A DNA stretch of 64,000 bases from Datisca glomerata (GCA_003255025.1 QANY01011400.1:1240001-1304000), one strand, 5' to 3'; shown: positions 1-12,725, counted from the stretch's first letter. Notes: a model not told the origin generated them from the letters alone. Translations and numbers: made by a program.

Positions 1-3000
1 GGCAAGGACAATCCCAGTCATTAGATGACTTTTACATTTTATTTCCTCTGTAACTGGCTGAATAGGTCTCTATTATTCTACTTTCCCCCTTATCCTTTCC
101 TCATTTCTTTCATTCAACTTCAAATATAGGGCACGCGACCTTCATGCGATTTCTTACCCCTCAAGCATCTCCTGCACCGGTGATTCTACTATCAACGATT
201 CTGGCTTCTGTCGTGCCTTCATCGGCTCTAGTCGCATCTCCCACGTCGAGGACTCTGGCTCCGTCGATAACTGGCTCACCTAGACAATAACCACCATCTA
301 ACAAGAAGATCATAGGCTCTAGTATTTGCCGTCATCTCCTTGTGGTCTGAGCTCTCCTCTCTCTGTAAGTATCGTCCGTTCTCTCTCTCTCTCTCTCTCT
401 CTCGCGTGCTTTCTTAGATGTTTATTCTCCGTACACGAAAAATTTACTCTCTATTTTTGGTTTTCATGTTCAAGAGTGAGAAACCAGGAGAAATTAGGAG
501 GCTTGTCGAGCAATGCCCCTCTCCCTATTTTTTGAAGTCTGTTTCTCCCAATTTTTCGAAGACCTGGATGAAGTGTGTTTCTTCCTTCGTGAACGACCAA
601 AAGCTAGGGCACGAGAAAGGTACGCTCCTATTCTTTCAATTTCTCTCAGCGCCCTATTTTTCATTAATATTAGTCTACAATATTATCTGGACTAAGTCTG
701 TTTCTCCCTTCATGAACGATCAAAAGCTAGGGCACGTGAACAATTAATTTCTTCATGTTCGAGTTGATTCTAGCTGTTTCTCAGTAGTCACAGAAGTTTA
801 CCCACAAAGCTCAAAGAAGAAGCTCTCACACGAAGCTCGCCTAGGAGAAATCTCAGAAATTTCTTCCTGCATGGGTAAAATTTGAGAATAAAAAAAATAT
901 GGTGATGTTATTTATTTCTTAGTTATTTCTGAGTCAATGGGGTTCACCAAATTACACAGCCGACTCCTGAATTAGTGGTTATTCGTTACCTGATTCCATG
1001 ACTATTTTCTAAGCTTTAGTTTATTTAAGATTTAATAGTTCTTAATTTATGCAAATGATTATATTATAATTTTGTTTGTTTAGTTAGTAGTGCTTAGCTA
1101 CTTGTTGCAGCTTGTAAAATGTCAATTTCTCTTAGAAGAAACTTTTAGGAAACTCCCAGCATTGCTAATTTTTCTTCTTCTCTTTGATTTTTCTTTTATT
1201 GTTCTGTTCGGATCAATTGAATTTTTCATTTTTGGGAGGATAGTCGAGCTAGTTAGAATTCTCTGACATGAAATTTCAGCTCATTATTTCTTCAACTATG
1301 ATAGACATAAAGAAGGGAGGTAAAGATCAAGAAGCTGTGTATCTGCTGTATGAATATATCATTGTTTTATAGTACTCTAGGGATGAAACTCTTGAAAGTA
1401 TTAATGTTTTTATTTCATAACCAAATCTATTGTGTATTGGAAGACTGCACAGTGCTTGTTATGGATGGGTGGTTACTTGAAACTTTTCTGCTCTAAATTT
1501 ATATGTAAATAGGAAAATTTATTTTTATTTTATTACGAAAAATTGAACTACTATTGGAAGTTTATATCAATGAAAGATGTAGCAGCTATGATTGTTTTGA
1601 CTCACATTTAATTTCATTTCTCTCAGGCTTTTTAGTATAATTTTTAATGTACTAAATTTGAAATTAAAAATGATTTCTCCGTCATTTTGTGCTGCAGACC
1701 CTCTGTCCATGGCAGTCTTTGTGATTTCTTCTTATTTCATTCATTGATCTTTGGTTTTGCAGTTTGGATGGAAGATGCTTCGTGAAAGAGTCACTAATGC
1801 GATGATAAAGTTCCATGTTTGGCTTGTTTTTCTTGATGGGACCCTCTCCTGAACTGAACATTTTTCAATTTGATGATTTGACTAAGACTAACAAAGCATC
1901 ATGAAGTTATACAAGGGAAGCTATGTGGGACAAAGTGTAAATTTTTTTTACCTTATTTGCGATTTAAGATTGCTAATTGAAATGGGTTCTTAAGGTATGG
2001 ATCTTCGTTATAAAATGAGGGCTGTCAGTTTTTAAAGTTCTTTTCTTGTAATATTAATCTCAAGGACACATTCTAAGATGTATAAAACCATTTCAATTGC
2101 CGTGTTGCTTATAAGTAACACAATAATTGTTTCAATCTCTTTCAAATCACTTGCGATTGATCATTTTGCAGATTAGGTAAGTATGGGAAAGAATCAATCT
2201 CTTTTTAGGCCATGATGTTTTACTTACTGATGATACCTATAAACTTGTTTAAATGCTGGATTCCTATTGCAAATAAGTGATATTTTTGTCGTAGTTGTGT
2301 TTGCCATAGGTTGTTATTTGATGATAAACACATGCACCAAAGTAACTGCATAAGTTATATTTTCAGTTGCATGGACCTTCATTACGGTGGAGAACATGGC
2401 TATTGGTGAGTTTTGCGATTGTTTGGTTTGGACAAACAATATTTCTTTTTTTTTTTTTATTTCGCCATTTGCATTGAAAGAACAGATTAAAAAAATAATA
2501 TGATTCAACCTCAAAGCCATTTGAATGTAGCGGATAACAGCGGAGTCCGAGAATTGATGTGTACTCGAACCATAGGAGCTAGTAATCAATGATGGAATAG
2601 TAAACTGCTTAGAAATATGATATATGTTATGTTGTAATAACTCACCATAAACAATTTGTAGATTGTGTTGCTCCCATGGATAAAATGATTCAACAATGGT
2701 CTCGGCATGGATTAATGCTTCTTAGGTATGTCCTCCATCTATTAGTGAAATATTTAGTTTCTTATCCAAGAAAAAGTCTTGAATTTGTTTGGGGAGTTAT
2801 TGTGAATTTATGATATTAACTATTATGTGTCTGCTTAGAATATTGTTGAAATACAGGTTTCTAATGAAGAGACCAAACCAAATGGCCAACCATTGAAGAC
2901 ATATTTGATGTGGATCATTTCGTTACCAATGACCAACCTTTGGAGATATGCATATTCTTAAAACCATCAATTTTTTATAAAATTGTAGTGAATTGAAGAA

Positions 3001-3399
3001 ATGGAAGAACCTCTACGAAGAGTAGAGTACAGATTGGATATGCGATACACATTGCAACTTGGAATGGAACGACGCAACTGAAACAATTATTAAAAAAATT
3101 CTTCATCATTGTTTCTCAACAAACAGTCTATAATGAAATTGTATTTGTAGTTTTATATCCAAAAAGTAAGTTAGAAGTGTGTTTGTAAAGTTTAAATATA
3201 ATGGTTTTGTAATGAAAAAAGAGATGCATATATAGTGATACCAATGAATGAGATTTTTTTAAGTCTTTGAAGATATTAGTATGTGAAAATGATCGATTAT
3301 ATAAAAATGGCTAATAGTATGATCATGATTAATTATGTGAAGTCTTTGAAGAGAGCTTGAAGAAATGGAATAAGAATGATCAAGTACATGTGGAAATAG
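1..3399. other. AT-rich region without a recognisable gene
   Basis: No long open frame and no recognisable protein family was seen on either strand. The left part has a (CT)n microsatellite (381-403). A roughly 40-base segment ending in AAAAGCTAGGGCACG occurs near 576-613 and again near 699-738 as a direct repeat. Several GT...AG-like boundaries (for example near 1690 and 1760) give a gene-like, intronic texture, but no exon could be assigned to a family. It may be the interior of a DNA transposon, since two CACTA elements in this window also begin with pyrimidine tracts followed by intron-like DNA. That is only an analogy. Confidence 0.4.
381..403. repeat. (CT)n microsatellite
   Basis: About eleven uninterrupted CT units. 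Similar pyrimidine tracts occur at 18463-18528, 52477-52560 and 61200-61265, each inside or beside transposon-like sequence. Confidence 0.9.
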
Positions 3400-4075
3400 G
3401 TGTATGAAAATTGACAAGTGTGTGAAAATGACTATGTGCATGAGAATATGGCTAAGTGGCAAAACAAGTACATAAAAATAACAAAGGGTGAGAAAACTAC
3501 TAAGTGAATGAAAATTGTGAAGTGTGTGAAAATTATAAAAATGGCTAGGTGTATGTGAAAAATGTCTTAGTGCATGAAAATATGGTTAAACGTGTAAAAA
3601 TGACCAAGTGTAGCAAAACAACTACATGAAAATGACAAGTATATGAAAATGATCAAGTGTGTGAATATCTAATTTATCAACTATGATAAAGTATGCGAAA
3701 ATGTCTAAGTGTACAAAATGACTAAGTGTATGAAAATGACTAAGTGTGTAAAAATGACTAAGTGTATGAAAATGACTAAGTATGTGAAATGACTAAGTAT
3801 GTGAAATGACTAAGTATATGAAAATGTTTAAGTGTGTGAAATTGGCTAAGTTGCAAAAATTGCTAAGTGTGTGAAAATGACTAAGCACATGAAAATCATA
3901 ATTTTCATTCACTTAGTCATTTCACACACTTAGTCTGTTAAATGATTAAGTTGTATGAAAATAAGCAAATTTGTAAAAATGACTAAGTTTTCAAAATGAC
4001 TAAATGTAAGAAAAATGTTAAGTGTGTAAAATGTCCAAGTGTGTGAATATAGCTAAGTGTGTATGAAAATTATTA
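3400..4075. repeat. Short-unit tandem array (about 18-20 bp) with an internal flip
   Basis: A degenerate tandem array built on AAGTGTGTGAAAATGACT and variants that differ in the trinucleotides before GAAAAT. Unit length drifts between about 17 and 20 bases. At 3865-3931 the motif meets its own reverse complement (arms 3865-3896 and 3901-3931, about 31 bases each), so one short block is inverted relative to the rest. The open frames across it are a by-product of the repeats and are not coding. Confidence 0.85.
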
Positions 4076-4080
4076 AGAGT

Positions 4081-4300
4081 CAAACGCCACAATGAGGACC
4101 TAAACGCCATCACTACATGGCAAGTCATCATTTAAGACTGGTGTTTGGGGCATGCTAGTGGCGTTTGGGCCCCAAACGCCAGTTACAATGGCGTTTGGCT
4201 CATGTCCTAGTGACACGGGCCAAACTCCACTGTCTGATGTTTGGGGTCGAAAACGCCACCAGCATGCCCCAAACGCCAGATACACAGGCGTTTGGCACAA
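4081..4300. repeat. Cluster of TGGCGTTTGG / CCAAACGCCA inverted motifs
   Basis: The decamer TGGCGTTTGG or its reverse complement recurs many times in about 200 bases. A longer inverted repeat pairs 4138-4168 with 4250-4279, and a compact palindrome-like core lies near 4170-4193. The base composition (GC-rich) is unlike the neighbouring AT-rich arrays. No coding or known transposon ends were recognised. Confidence 0.75.
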
Positions 4301-4429
4301 GTCAACTTCTGGAGAACATAACTTTTGACTCGGGTGGAACCACGTGGCCTGTAAGGATATCAAATCAAAGCTTATTCAGAGATCTACATGCTTGACAAGT
4401 TTCGAGTCCAAAAAATACTGCTTATTCAC

Positions 4430-4736
4430 GTTTCAAAATCAATCATTCTTGGAGGGGTTCACCAAAATATTTCACGTACACAATCAATCATTCTTGGAGG
4501 GGTTCACCAAAATATTTCACGTACAGAATTAACATTTCTTAGAGGAGCTCACCAAAATATTCCACGTACAAAATCAATAATTTTTCGAGGCGTTCACCAA
4601 AATATTTTACGTACAAAATCATTAATTCTTGGAGGGGTTCACCAAAATATATCACCTACACAATTAATGATTCTTGAAGGGGTTCACCAAAATATTTCAT
4701 GTACAGAATTAACAATTCGTAGAGTGGTTCACCAAA
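4430..4736. repeat. 45-bp tandem array, forward block
   Basis: About seven copies of a 45-46 base unit containing TTCTTGGAGGGGTTCACC followed by AAAATATTTCACGTACA, starting near 4434, 4479, 4524, 4569, 4615, 4661 and 4706. The unit is the reverse complement of parts of the next block, so the two blocks form one inverted satellite locus. The 119-residue frame across it is a product of the repeat and has no family features. Confidence 0.9.
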
Positions 4737-4739
4737 AAA

Positions 4740-5470
4740 TTTGGTGAACCCCAGTACATAATTGTTGAACCTCAGTACGTAATTAGTGAACCCCTCCAAT
4801 AATTATTTTTTTGTACATATTTGGTGAACCCCAGTACGTAATTGGTGAACCCCACTACGTAATTGCTGAACCCTTCCAAGAATTATTCTTTTGTACGTAT
4901 TTGGTGAACTCCACTACGTAATTAACGAACCCAGTACGTAATTGGTGAACCCCACTACGTAATTGGTGAACCCCTCCAAGAATTATTTTTTATACGTATT
5001 TGGTGAACCCTACTACGTAATTGGTGAACCCTAGTACGTAATTGGTGAACCCTAGTACGTAATTAGTGAATCCCTCCAAGAATTATTCTTTTGTACGTAT
5101 TTGGTGAACCTCACTACGTAATTGGTGAACCCCACTACGTATTTGGTGAACCCCAGTACGTAATTGGTGAACCCCTCCAAGAATGATTTTTTTGTACATA
5201 TTTGGTGAATCCCAGTACGTAATTGGTGATCCCTCCAAGAATTATTATTTTGTACGTATTTGGTGAACCTCACTACGTAATTGGTGAATCTCACTACGTA
5301 TTTGGTGAACCCCACTACGTAATTGGTGAACTTCTTCAAGAATTATTTTTTTGTACGTATTTGGTGAACCCCACTATGTAATTGGTGAACCCTTCCAAAA
5401 ATTATTCTTTTGTACGTATTAGGTGAACCCCACTATGTGATTGGTGAACCCCACTATGTATTTCGTGAAC
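4740..5470. repeat. Inverted continuation of the satellite, with higher-order units
   Basis: Short units of about 20-22 bases such as TACGTAATTGGTGAACCCC alternate with longer units carrying CCTCCAAGAATTATT and TTTTGTACGTATTTGGTGAA, giving a higher-order pattern. The orientation is opposite to the block at 4430-4736. The junction is a hairpin with 11-base arms (GGTTCACCAAA, 4726-4736, and its complement at 4740-4750) and a three-base loop. The frames on both strands have repeat-derived periodicity and are not genes. Confidence 0.9.
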
Positions 5471-5476
5471 CCAAAA

Positions 5477-7493
5477 AAATCTTGAAAAAAACCTGCTATC
5501 TGCTGGGCTATGTGTGGCCCAGATTGCTCCAAATGCAATCTAAGGGCTACAAAAGCCCAGCATGGATGCCGGGAATTTCTTCCTGGCATCATAAAATTTC
5601 CCTGTTTGAGATGTTTGAGAACAATGTACTAGAAGGGTCTACTTTGGTAGCATCAAAGCCAATCTAGACAGTTGTTGCCGTAAATAACCTATAGGGGAGG
5701 AGGTCTTTGGTGCAATCACTGCAATAAACTAGGACATACAAGCGAAACATGCTGGAGAATTCATGGCAAAATCACATGAACGAATCAAGAGCAATGAGGG
5801 AGGAGCTACAGACCTACCCAAAGGACCAATAAAGCTCACCTATGAACTTAGAGGAATTCCAAGAAAATTCATCAGCCCTCTCTCTTCCAGCAACCACAGT
5901 TCAAGAGTTTGGTGGACTGACCCAAGAACAATTTGACAAACTGAAAGATCTCCTTACACAAGCTGGAAAATCAATTCCCTCAAGCTCCAATAGCTCATGC
6001 TGGTACACAATCTTGTGCTATTAATACCTCAACGGATAGTGATGACTCTTGGGTCATTGACTCAGGAGACTACATGACACACAACAAAAGGTTTTTTTTT
6101 TCAAAATATAGCATAAATGTAGAGATTCATATTGAAGCTGCTGATGGAATTTTGGCAACCATTAAAATGCCAAGGAAATATAAACCTGGCCCATCCTTAA
6201 GCCTACATTTTATCCTACATGTACCTAAACTGACAGTAAATTTGTTATTAATTCATAAAACTACTAAAGAACTAACATGACTTGTTGTTTTTTCTTCTAC
6301 TTACTCTTTGCTCAGAACACGACTACCAGGAGGATGATTGGGCTTGGTAGAGAAATATGTGTATTATACTATCTTGAAACACAAGGTGATAAGATGCAAC
6401 ATCTTCCTTTATCTCATCTCTCCAAAAAGTTGTCTCAAGTAGAATAGGAAACCCGACTTTGGTATTTTAGACTTGGTCATCCATCCTTTATTGTGTTTAA
6501 ACAAAAATGTTACTAGTTTGAGTAAAAGTCAAATTGTATTTTTCAGTGTGAATAATATAAGAGTACCTCTTCCTTTTAACTTAATACATATTTATTTATG
6601 GGTCCCTCACAAAATAATAACATGTCTAGATCTTATTTTTATGTCTTTCATTGATGTTCACGCAAGGGTGATTAGGGTATACATTCTTAAACAAAAAAAT
6701 TATGTGTACAATATCTTTACTATTTTTCAAATAATGATTTTAACTCATTATGTGCAACAATCCAAATCCTATGCTCAGATGGGGAGAGTATTTTAACAAA
6801 ACACCCTCATCATATCTAGAAGCAAATGGAATTTCCACATATCATCTTGTGTTCACACTCCTTTAATAAATAGAGCGGTTGAAAGTAAAAATAGACATTT
6901 AATGGAGGTCATCTGAGCACTAGTCGTCCAAATGAATGTTCCAAAACTTTTTTATGGGGAAGCAATAATAAAACTGCTCATCTTATTAATAGAATCTCTT
7001 CTAGAGTTCTTGAACTTCAAAACACCATTAGAAGTATGTCCAAATCATTTCCTCATCTTGAAGGATTTAATCGTATAGGCGATTAAGTGAATCATTATAG
7101 GCGATTCCCTAACTTAGAAAGGGTATAATTGTTACCACCCTTCTTCTAGCAAAACCATTATCCATAGATGTTATTAATCGTATTTCTCCAAAAATTATCT
7201 TCAAGGTGAAGATAAGAAGCTGGCCCTAGAAATAAATAGGCCACCTCCATCTTTGACACCTTTCCTATCCATTCTAGAAGAATCTAATGAGAAATATTTC
7301 TAGGAGAAAAGAAGGAAAAATACAGTAAAAAAATTTAGTGTATTCAAAGAGGTCATGGGCCACCCAAGCTACACAAGATGACCATGATTCCACTATTGAT
7401 TCAGGTAATGACACTATGTAAGTGAGAATAACTCAAATAGTTTCGATTATAGTTTCTTTGAGCATCTTGGGTTTACATATAACTGTTAGAAAA
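5477..7493 (+). pseudogene. Copia C, gag (3' part), protease and integrase remnants
   Basis: 5' portion of a degenerate Ty1/copia polyprotein; its gag start and 5' LTR are missing, and the satellite array abuts it. A zinc knuckle WCNHCNKLGHTSETCW lies near 5709-5757. A FGGLTQEQFDKLKDLL linker follows near 5900-5960. Near 6053-6250 comes the protease/GAG-pre region with WVIDSGD and FILHVPKLTVNLLLI, where family members have DSGA and LHVPKL. Integrase-core similarity continues in broken frames to about 7050, and a proline-rich linker follows. Stops and frameshifts are frequent. The coding thread resumes at 17784, because copia A is inserted at 7493 with a GAAAA target duplication (7489-7493). 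Confidence 0.85.
7489..7493. repeat. Target-site duplication of copia A, left
   Basis: GAAAA directly before the left LTR (which starts TGATGG at 7494), matched by GAAAA at 17779-17783 after the right LTR. An exact 5-bp duplication supports copia A as one intact insertion. Confidence 0.9.
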
Positions 7494-9661
7494 TGATGGT
7501 CATCGCGGCGGAAACGTGAAGGCGCATGACCTTTTAAAAAAATTAAAATTTTAATAAAAATCGAATCTATTAGTAAAACAAAACTTGCGCAACGCCACGA
7601 TAACCAAATAAAAACTTTTATTGAAAACTCTTTTTCAATCAGAAGGATCCATTATATATTTATAAGTTAAATCTATAACTTACAAGGTTAGGAATCATAT
7701 ACATCTTGTAGTCTATATCAAGTGTCCTTGCAAAAACTGATCGATCTTTTGCTCCCACGAAATCATTCTAACTATCAGTAGACTCCAAGATCCACACCAA
7801 GATGTTCCAAGTCAATCCTCAACGTATTAGGACTTGTGTGGGCATGTAGAATATTACAAGATACTTTTTCTGTCTCTAGATGTTCTCAACACATGAGATG
7901 TAAAGATTTAATGAAAAGGACTTTAGTGAGACGATTCTCTGAAAGAACGTGATGATTAGTCTTTTAGAGATTTGATTAACTTTTAATCATAGAAGAAAAT
8001 CTCTCTAACGCACATCTTATTCTCAATTCGACTCTTGATTGGCGAACTGATGATCTGATCAACCGATTCTCCCCTCTTCTTTTCAACAACTTAGGCCATT
8101 AGAATAATATATGTATATATTTTAGATAATGGCGTATCATATTTTTAGAGATAAACTGAAATAATATTTAATTATAAAATTACCAATTATAGTGGGACCC
8201 ACTACAATTGTGCGCAACTGCAGTGTCATGTTGCACACTCACTACTGTAGTACCGCATGACATCATCATAGTTCATGTCAATTTCTGATACCATATCAGT
8301 GATTGAGACGTGGCTGTTACTGTGAATTAAATATTTATATTAATCAGATAATTATCTAGATATCAGTTAATTCAGAATTAACCTATACGATTATCTCTAT
8401 TAACTAACTTATTTTTATTTCACAAATAACATATTTAGTTGATTTAAATTATTATCTAATAATAATTTAATTATTTAATTTCACAAATTAAATATTTTGT
8501 CTCACTTATCGATAATTATATATATATATATATAATTTCTAAAAATTATATTTAAATATATAAATAATTCTTAATTAATTAGTCACATATAATTATCTCA
8601 TAATTATGTACTTGTCCCAGAATAAAAATTCTTTTTACAAGTCAGTCCTTTTCTCATATCCTGAAATACTCACACCCTAGACAGCGTAGTATAGAGGTGG
8701 CTTGGAAACCATGAACCTATAATTCTAAGTTTCAATAAATTATATTATTAATTAAATAATCTTATTTATTAATTTCATTATTACTCCACTATAAATATGA
8801 AATTGCACTATTAGAGATTATATAATGTATTTACAGAGTATTCTCATGTAGCCCACTTACATAATCATTTCATATAGTTCTGTCCTCCAATTATTGATTC
8901 ATAAATTAGAACTGGTCAAAATTATCATTTTACCCTTCTAATTAGCTCTTGATCCTTAAGTACAATTAATTCACTAGTGAATGACTAATTGATAATCTTA
9001 TTATAAATTTGAGCTCAATAACCATTCAGTTCCAGAATTAACACTTAAGAAAATCAATATACGATCTGTTAGAAAAGCTTAGATTCTAAATCTTGTAAGA
9101 TCATGTCCCCAGTCATCCACATCACTGAATATCCAAAATAAAAGTCACTAGCCTGATTAACAAACAGAGCTTAACGAGTGAATCAAAAGATTCAGAAGAC
9201 ATGCATAGATGACTACTCAGGATTCAGACTGATCTACATATGATCATTGAATTGATGTATATTAAATCTTTATGATAAACGACACGTTAATAAAGATATT
9301 AATTCACATCGGTCCTGTCATATATAATCTTATTATATAAAGTATCTATACTAATATTAACCACATCAATAATCCGGATCTAGATCACACGCATTTATAA
9401 TGCTTAGTGAATCGTACTACAAACCATTCATTAAAGATTTCATACTTTAATATGTTGCTGATAATTTTATTCATTATCTATGATCTTAATCTTCTCATTC
9501 TTTTATAAGATCATAGTCTCATTAATGAATATGGCTATTTTAAATATTTATATAAATTATTCAACAATAATTTAAAAGAACAATCATAAGAAAAATGTAA
9601 TCTTTTTTAATTTTCATATCAAAGTGTCAATACACATATTTTATGGGCATAAGCCCCAACA
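7494..9661 (-). repeat. Copia A 3' LTR
   Basis: 2168 bases running TG...CA on the plus strand (TGATGG... to ...CCCCAACA). It aligns along nearly its whole length with 15398-17778 and with 39551-41546. Relative to the right LTR it lacks a segment of about 178 bases that contains a minus-strand TATA box. Confidence 0.92.
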
Positions 9662-9677
9662 ATCTCCCACTTTCCCT
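9662..9677 (-). promoter_or_regulatory. Copia A polypurine tract
   Basis: ATCTCCCACTTTCCCT on the plus strand reads as AGGGAAAGTGGGAGAT on the element strand, immediately before the 3' LTR. This is the expected primer for plus-strand DNA synthesis. Copia B has a similar GTGGGAGAT tract at the same position. Confidence 0.85.
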
Positions 9678-11390
9678 AAAGAAAATGTGACAACTCTCTT
9701 AATCTCATGTTACGCACGTGACCCTCAAATGACTTCGCAGGAAGTGTCTTTCTAAAAGGATCATCCAGGTTTTGTTCCGATGTTATCTTCATAACAGTCA
9801 CGTCCCCTCGATGCACGATCTCTCTTACAAGATATTTCCTCTTTATGTGCTTGCCCCTATTATGACTCCTCAGTTCCTTGGAATTTGCTATCGCCCAACT
9901 TTTATCACAGTACAAGATCAGTGGCTTGTCCATATTTAGACCTACTTCTTGATCAGAATAGAACTTTCTGAGCCATACCGCCTCTTTCACAACTTCACGA
10001 GCTGTTATATACTCGGCTTCCATAGTGGAATCTGCAATGCTGGATTGTTTAATACTTCTCTAGACTACATCTCCTCCACCTAGGGTGAATACTGATCCAA
10101 ATGTCGACTTTCGACTGTCTCTGTCTGATTGAAAATAAAAATCAGTATATCTAGTAGAGTTCAGATCTCTACCTGAATAAACAAAAATATAGTTTCTCGT
10201 TCTCATAAGATACTTGAGAATGTGCTTTACTGCAATCCAATGTTCTAAATCTAGATTCAATTGATAACAACTGACAATTCCTACTACATGACAGATGTCC
10301 AGTCTCGTACACAACATGACATACATGAGACTTCTAACTATTGAAGCATAGAGAACCTTTCTCATATCCTTTTCCTCCTGAGGTGTCTTAGGACATTGTT
10401 CGTTGGAGACGACAGTTCCATGCATGGTCGGTTGTTGACCTTTCTTGAAATTCTCCATAGAGAATCTTTCCAGTACCTTATCAATATGAGATGCCTGAGA
10501 AAGTGCCAAGAACTTGTTCTTTCTATCCCTTAGGATTTTTATGCCTTGAACATAGTTCGCTTCTCCAAAATCTTTCATTTGAAATTTCTCAGCTAAACAC
10601 TTCTTTACCTTTGACAAAGTTTCAACATCATTCCCAATTAGTAGAATATCATCAACTTAAAGAACTAATAAAACTATTATCTTATCTTTGGTGTATTTAT
10701 AAACACAGGTTTCGTCAACATTTTGCTCGAAGCCATAAGACTTTATAATCTCATCAAAGGTAAGATTCCAAGATCTAGATGCTTTCTTTAATCCATAAAT
10801 GGATTTAAGCCACTTGCATACTTTTTTATCTTGCCCCTTTTGTGTGAACCCTTTTGTTTGCATCACTTAGTTGCTTTCTTCAAGAGAGCCATTTAAAAAA
10901 AGCTGTCTTGACATCCATTTGCCATAGGGGAAAATGTAAATGGATTTTAGCATGTCCATAGGGGGAAAATATCTCTTCATAATCGACTCTCTTCCTTTGT
11001 GTATAGCCCTTGGCTACTAACCGTGCATTGAAAGTCTCTACTTTCCCATTTGCACCTCTTTTCTTCTTATAGATCCACTTACATCCAATGAGCCTGACAT
11101 CTTCAGGTGGATCTACAAGTTCTTAGACGGAATTAGAATACATAGATTCCATTTCCTAGTTCATGGCATCTTGCCATTTCTCCTTTTCAGGATCATCCAT
11201 TGCTTCTTCATAAGATAATGGCTCGTTCTTATTATTGTCTAACACTATTACATGTGCCTCTAGTTTGTAGTGAACTGGTTCTCTCACAACCCTCGCTATG
11301 ACGTTGCACCGTGGTTTTATTTGCGGGAACTGAGGTTTCTCTAGTTTGTCATTTATCAGTAGAAATTGAAGGTTGTCTGATCTCATCAGT
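9676..11390 (-). pseudogene. Copia A reverse transcriptase and RNase H
   Basis: Read right to left. The linker and RT start (LSYEEAMDDPEKEKWQDAMN) are at 11156-11230. The segment with SIYGLKKASRSWN and YGFEQNVDETCVYKY is at about 10657-10830. The catalytic box is at about 10640-10660, where the tyrosine of YVDD is replaced by a stop so that only VDDILLIGN remains. The thumb and connection follow in 10060-10617 (KVKKCLAEKFQMKDFGEANYV; CTRLDICHVVG; HWIAVKHILKYL). RNase H lies in 9676-10023 (MEAEYITAREVVKEAVWLRKF, DKSWAIANSK, GKHIKRKYLVREIV). The stop at the catalytic tyrosine alone would abolish RT. Confidence 0.9.
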
Positions 11391-12362
11391 CACTGATTCC
11401 TCGAGAACTAATTTTCTACGAGGTTTATAGTTTTACATATAGTCATGCTCAAGAAAGGTTGCATTTGTCGACACACACATATTTTGTCATTGTGATTATA
11501 AAAGTTCTCACCTCTAGTCTATAGAGAACAGCCAACGAATATGCATACCTCAGACCTTGATTCTAACTTTCTAGTCTTGGATCTAAGAACGTGAGTTGGA
11601 CACCCACATATACGGAAATGACGCAAACTAAGTTTGGAGCCATTTCATAACTCTAAAGACATCTTGCTTACAGACTTAGAGAGCACTACATTCAAAATGT
11701 AAGTTGTCGTGTATAGTGCATATCCCCAAAATGTAAGTCACAATGATGAGTAGCTTAACATCGATCTAACCATATCCAATAAGGTTTGGTTTCTTCTCTC
11801 TGCAACACCATTTTACTGTGGTGTTCCAGGTGCTGTGAGTTGGAATAGGATTCTACATCCCAGCAAATAATCTTTGAATTCTAAATCCAAGTATTCACTA
11901 CCTCAATTGGATCGAAGTGTTTTCAATGATTTATCAAATTGCTTTTCAGCTTCAGACTTGAAGTCTTTAAACTTTCCAAATGTTTCAGACTTTCGATGCA
12001 TTAGGTAACAATAACCATATATTGAGTAGTTGTCAATGAAAATGACAAAATACTCATACCCACCTCTACCTTGTACATTGATCAGTCTACAACATCACTA
12101 TGTACTAACTCAAGTGGTTCCTTGGCTCTTTGGCACTATCCTGTTAAAGGTCTCTTGGTCATTTTACCCCCTAGACAGGATTCACAAACAAGAAGAGTTC
12201 TAAATTTTAGCTCTCTCAAAGCACCATGCTTTGTTAACCTGTTTAACCTATATAGATTAATATGTCTCAACCTAAGGTTCCATAAATATGTGTTATCATC
12301 ATGTGAAACTCTTTGTCGTTTATTATTTTTAGGTTTTGCTATTTTAAATAATTCAAAATTAT
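11391..12362 (-). pseudogene. Copia A integrase
   Basis: Between protease and RT the minus strand shows integrase-like pieces in broken frames. A CESC zinc-binding stretch with KMTKRP lies near 12145-12190. Sequence resembling the DDE core follows to about 11800, and the C-terminal part with GDMHYTRQLTF-like text is near 11690. Stops are many and no continuous frame exceeds about 80 codons. Assignment rests on position and on the zinc-binding and core fragments. Confidence 0.75.
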
Positions 12363-12725
12363 TTAACGCGCATTCATTCGGTTAAGCATATACAATCCGT
12401 TTATAATTTTAGCATGAAATATATCGAATTCATTCTTAGAAATAATAAATTCTTTATTAATGAAAGAAACTTCGAATAACTGTTCTTGCAAAAATGAAAG
12501 AGAAATCATATTCCTCAAAAAATCAGGAATATAATAAACGTCATTCAAAACTAAGTAATTATATCCAAAAAGTAAATGGACTGTCCCTAATGCTTTAGCT
12601 GACACGAGCGCACCACTGCCAACTCTTAAAATGACCTCGCCATCAGTCATCTCCCTTGACGAATCAAGCATCTGCAAAGAAGAACATACATGGTTAGTGG
12701 CTCATGAATCAAGTATCCAGGATGA
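12363..12725 (-). pseudogene. Copia A protease and GAG-pre-integrase region
   Basis: The minus strand reads SSWILDS at the end of the gag frame, then a stop, then ATNHVC, in place of the aspartic protease motif DSGA. The next frame (12363-12677) has DVYYIPDFLRNMISLSFL, the usual copia stretch between protease and integrase. It leads to NGLYMLN, the start of GAG-pre-integrase. The stop right after the catalytic DS inactivates the protease. Confidence 0.85.

Noticed and set aside
4388..5339. Open frames of 119 and 95 codons across the satellite blocks
   Set aside because: They repeat with the satellite unit, occur on both strands and have no protein features.
4430..5470. Regularly spaced repeats resembling a CRISPR array
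   Set aside because: This is plant DNA, the units are contiguous without unique spacers, and there are no cas genes.
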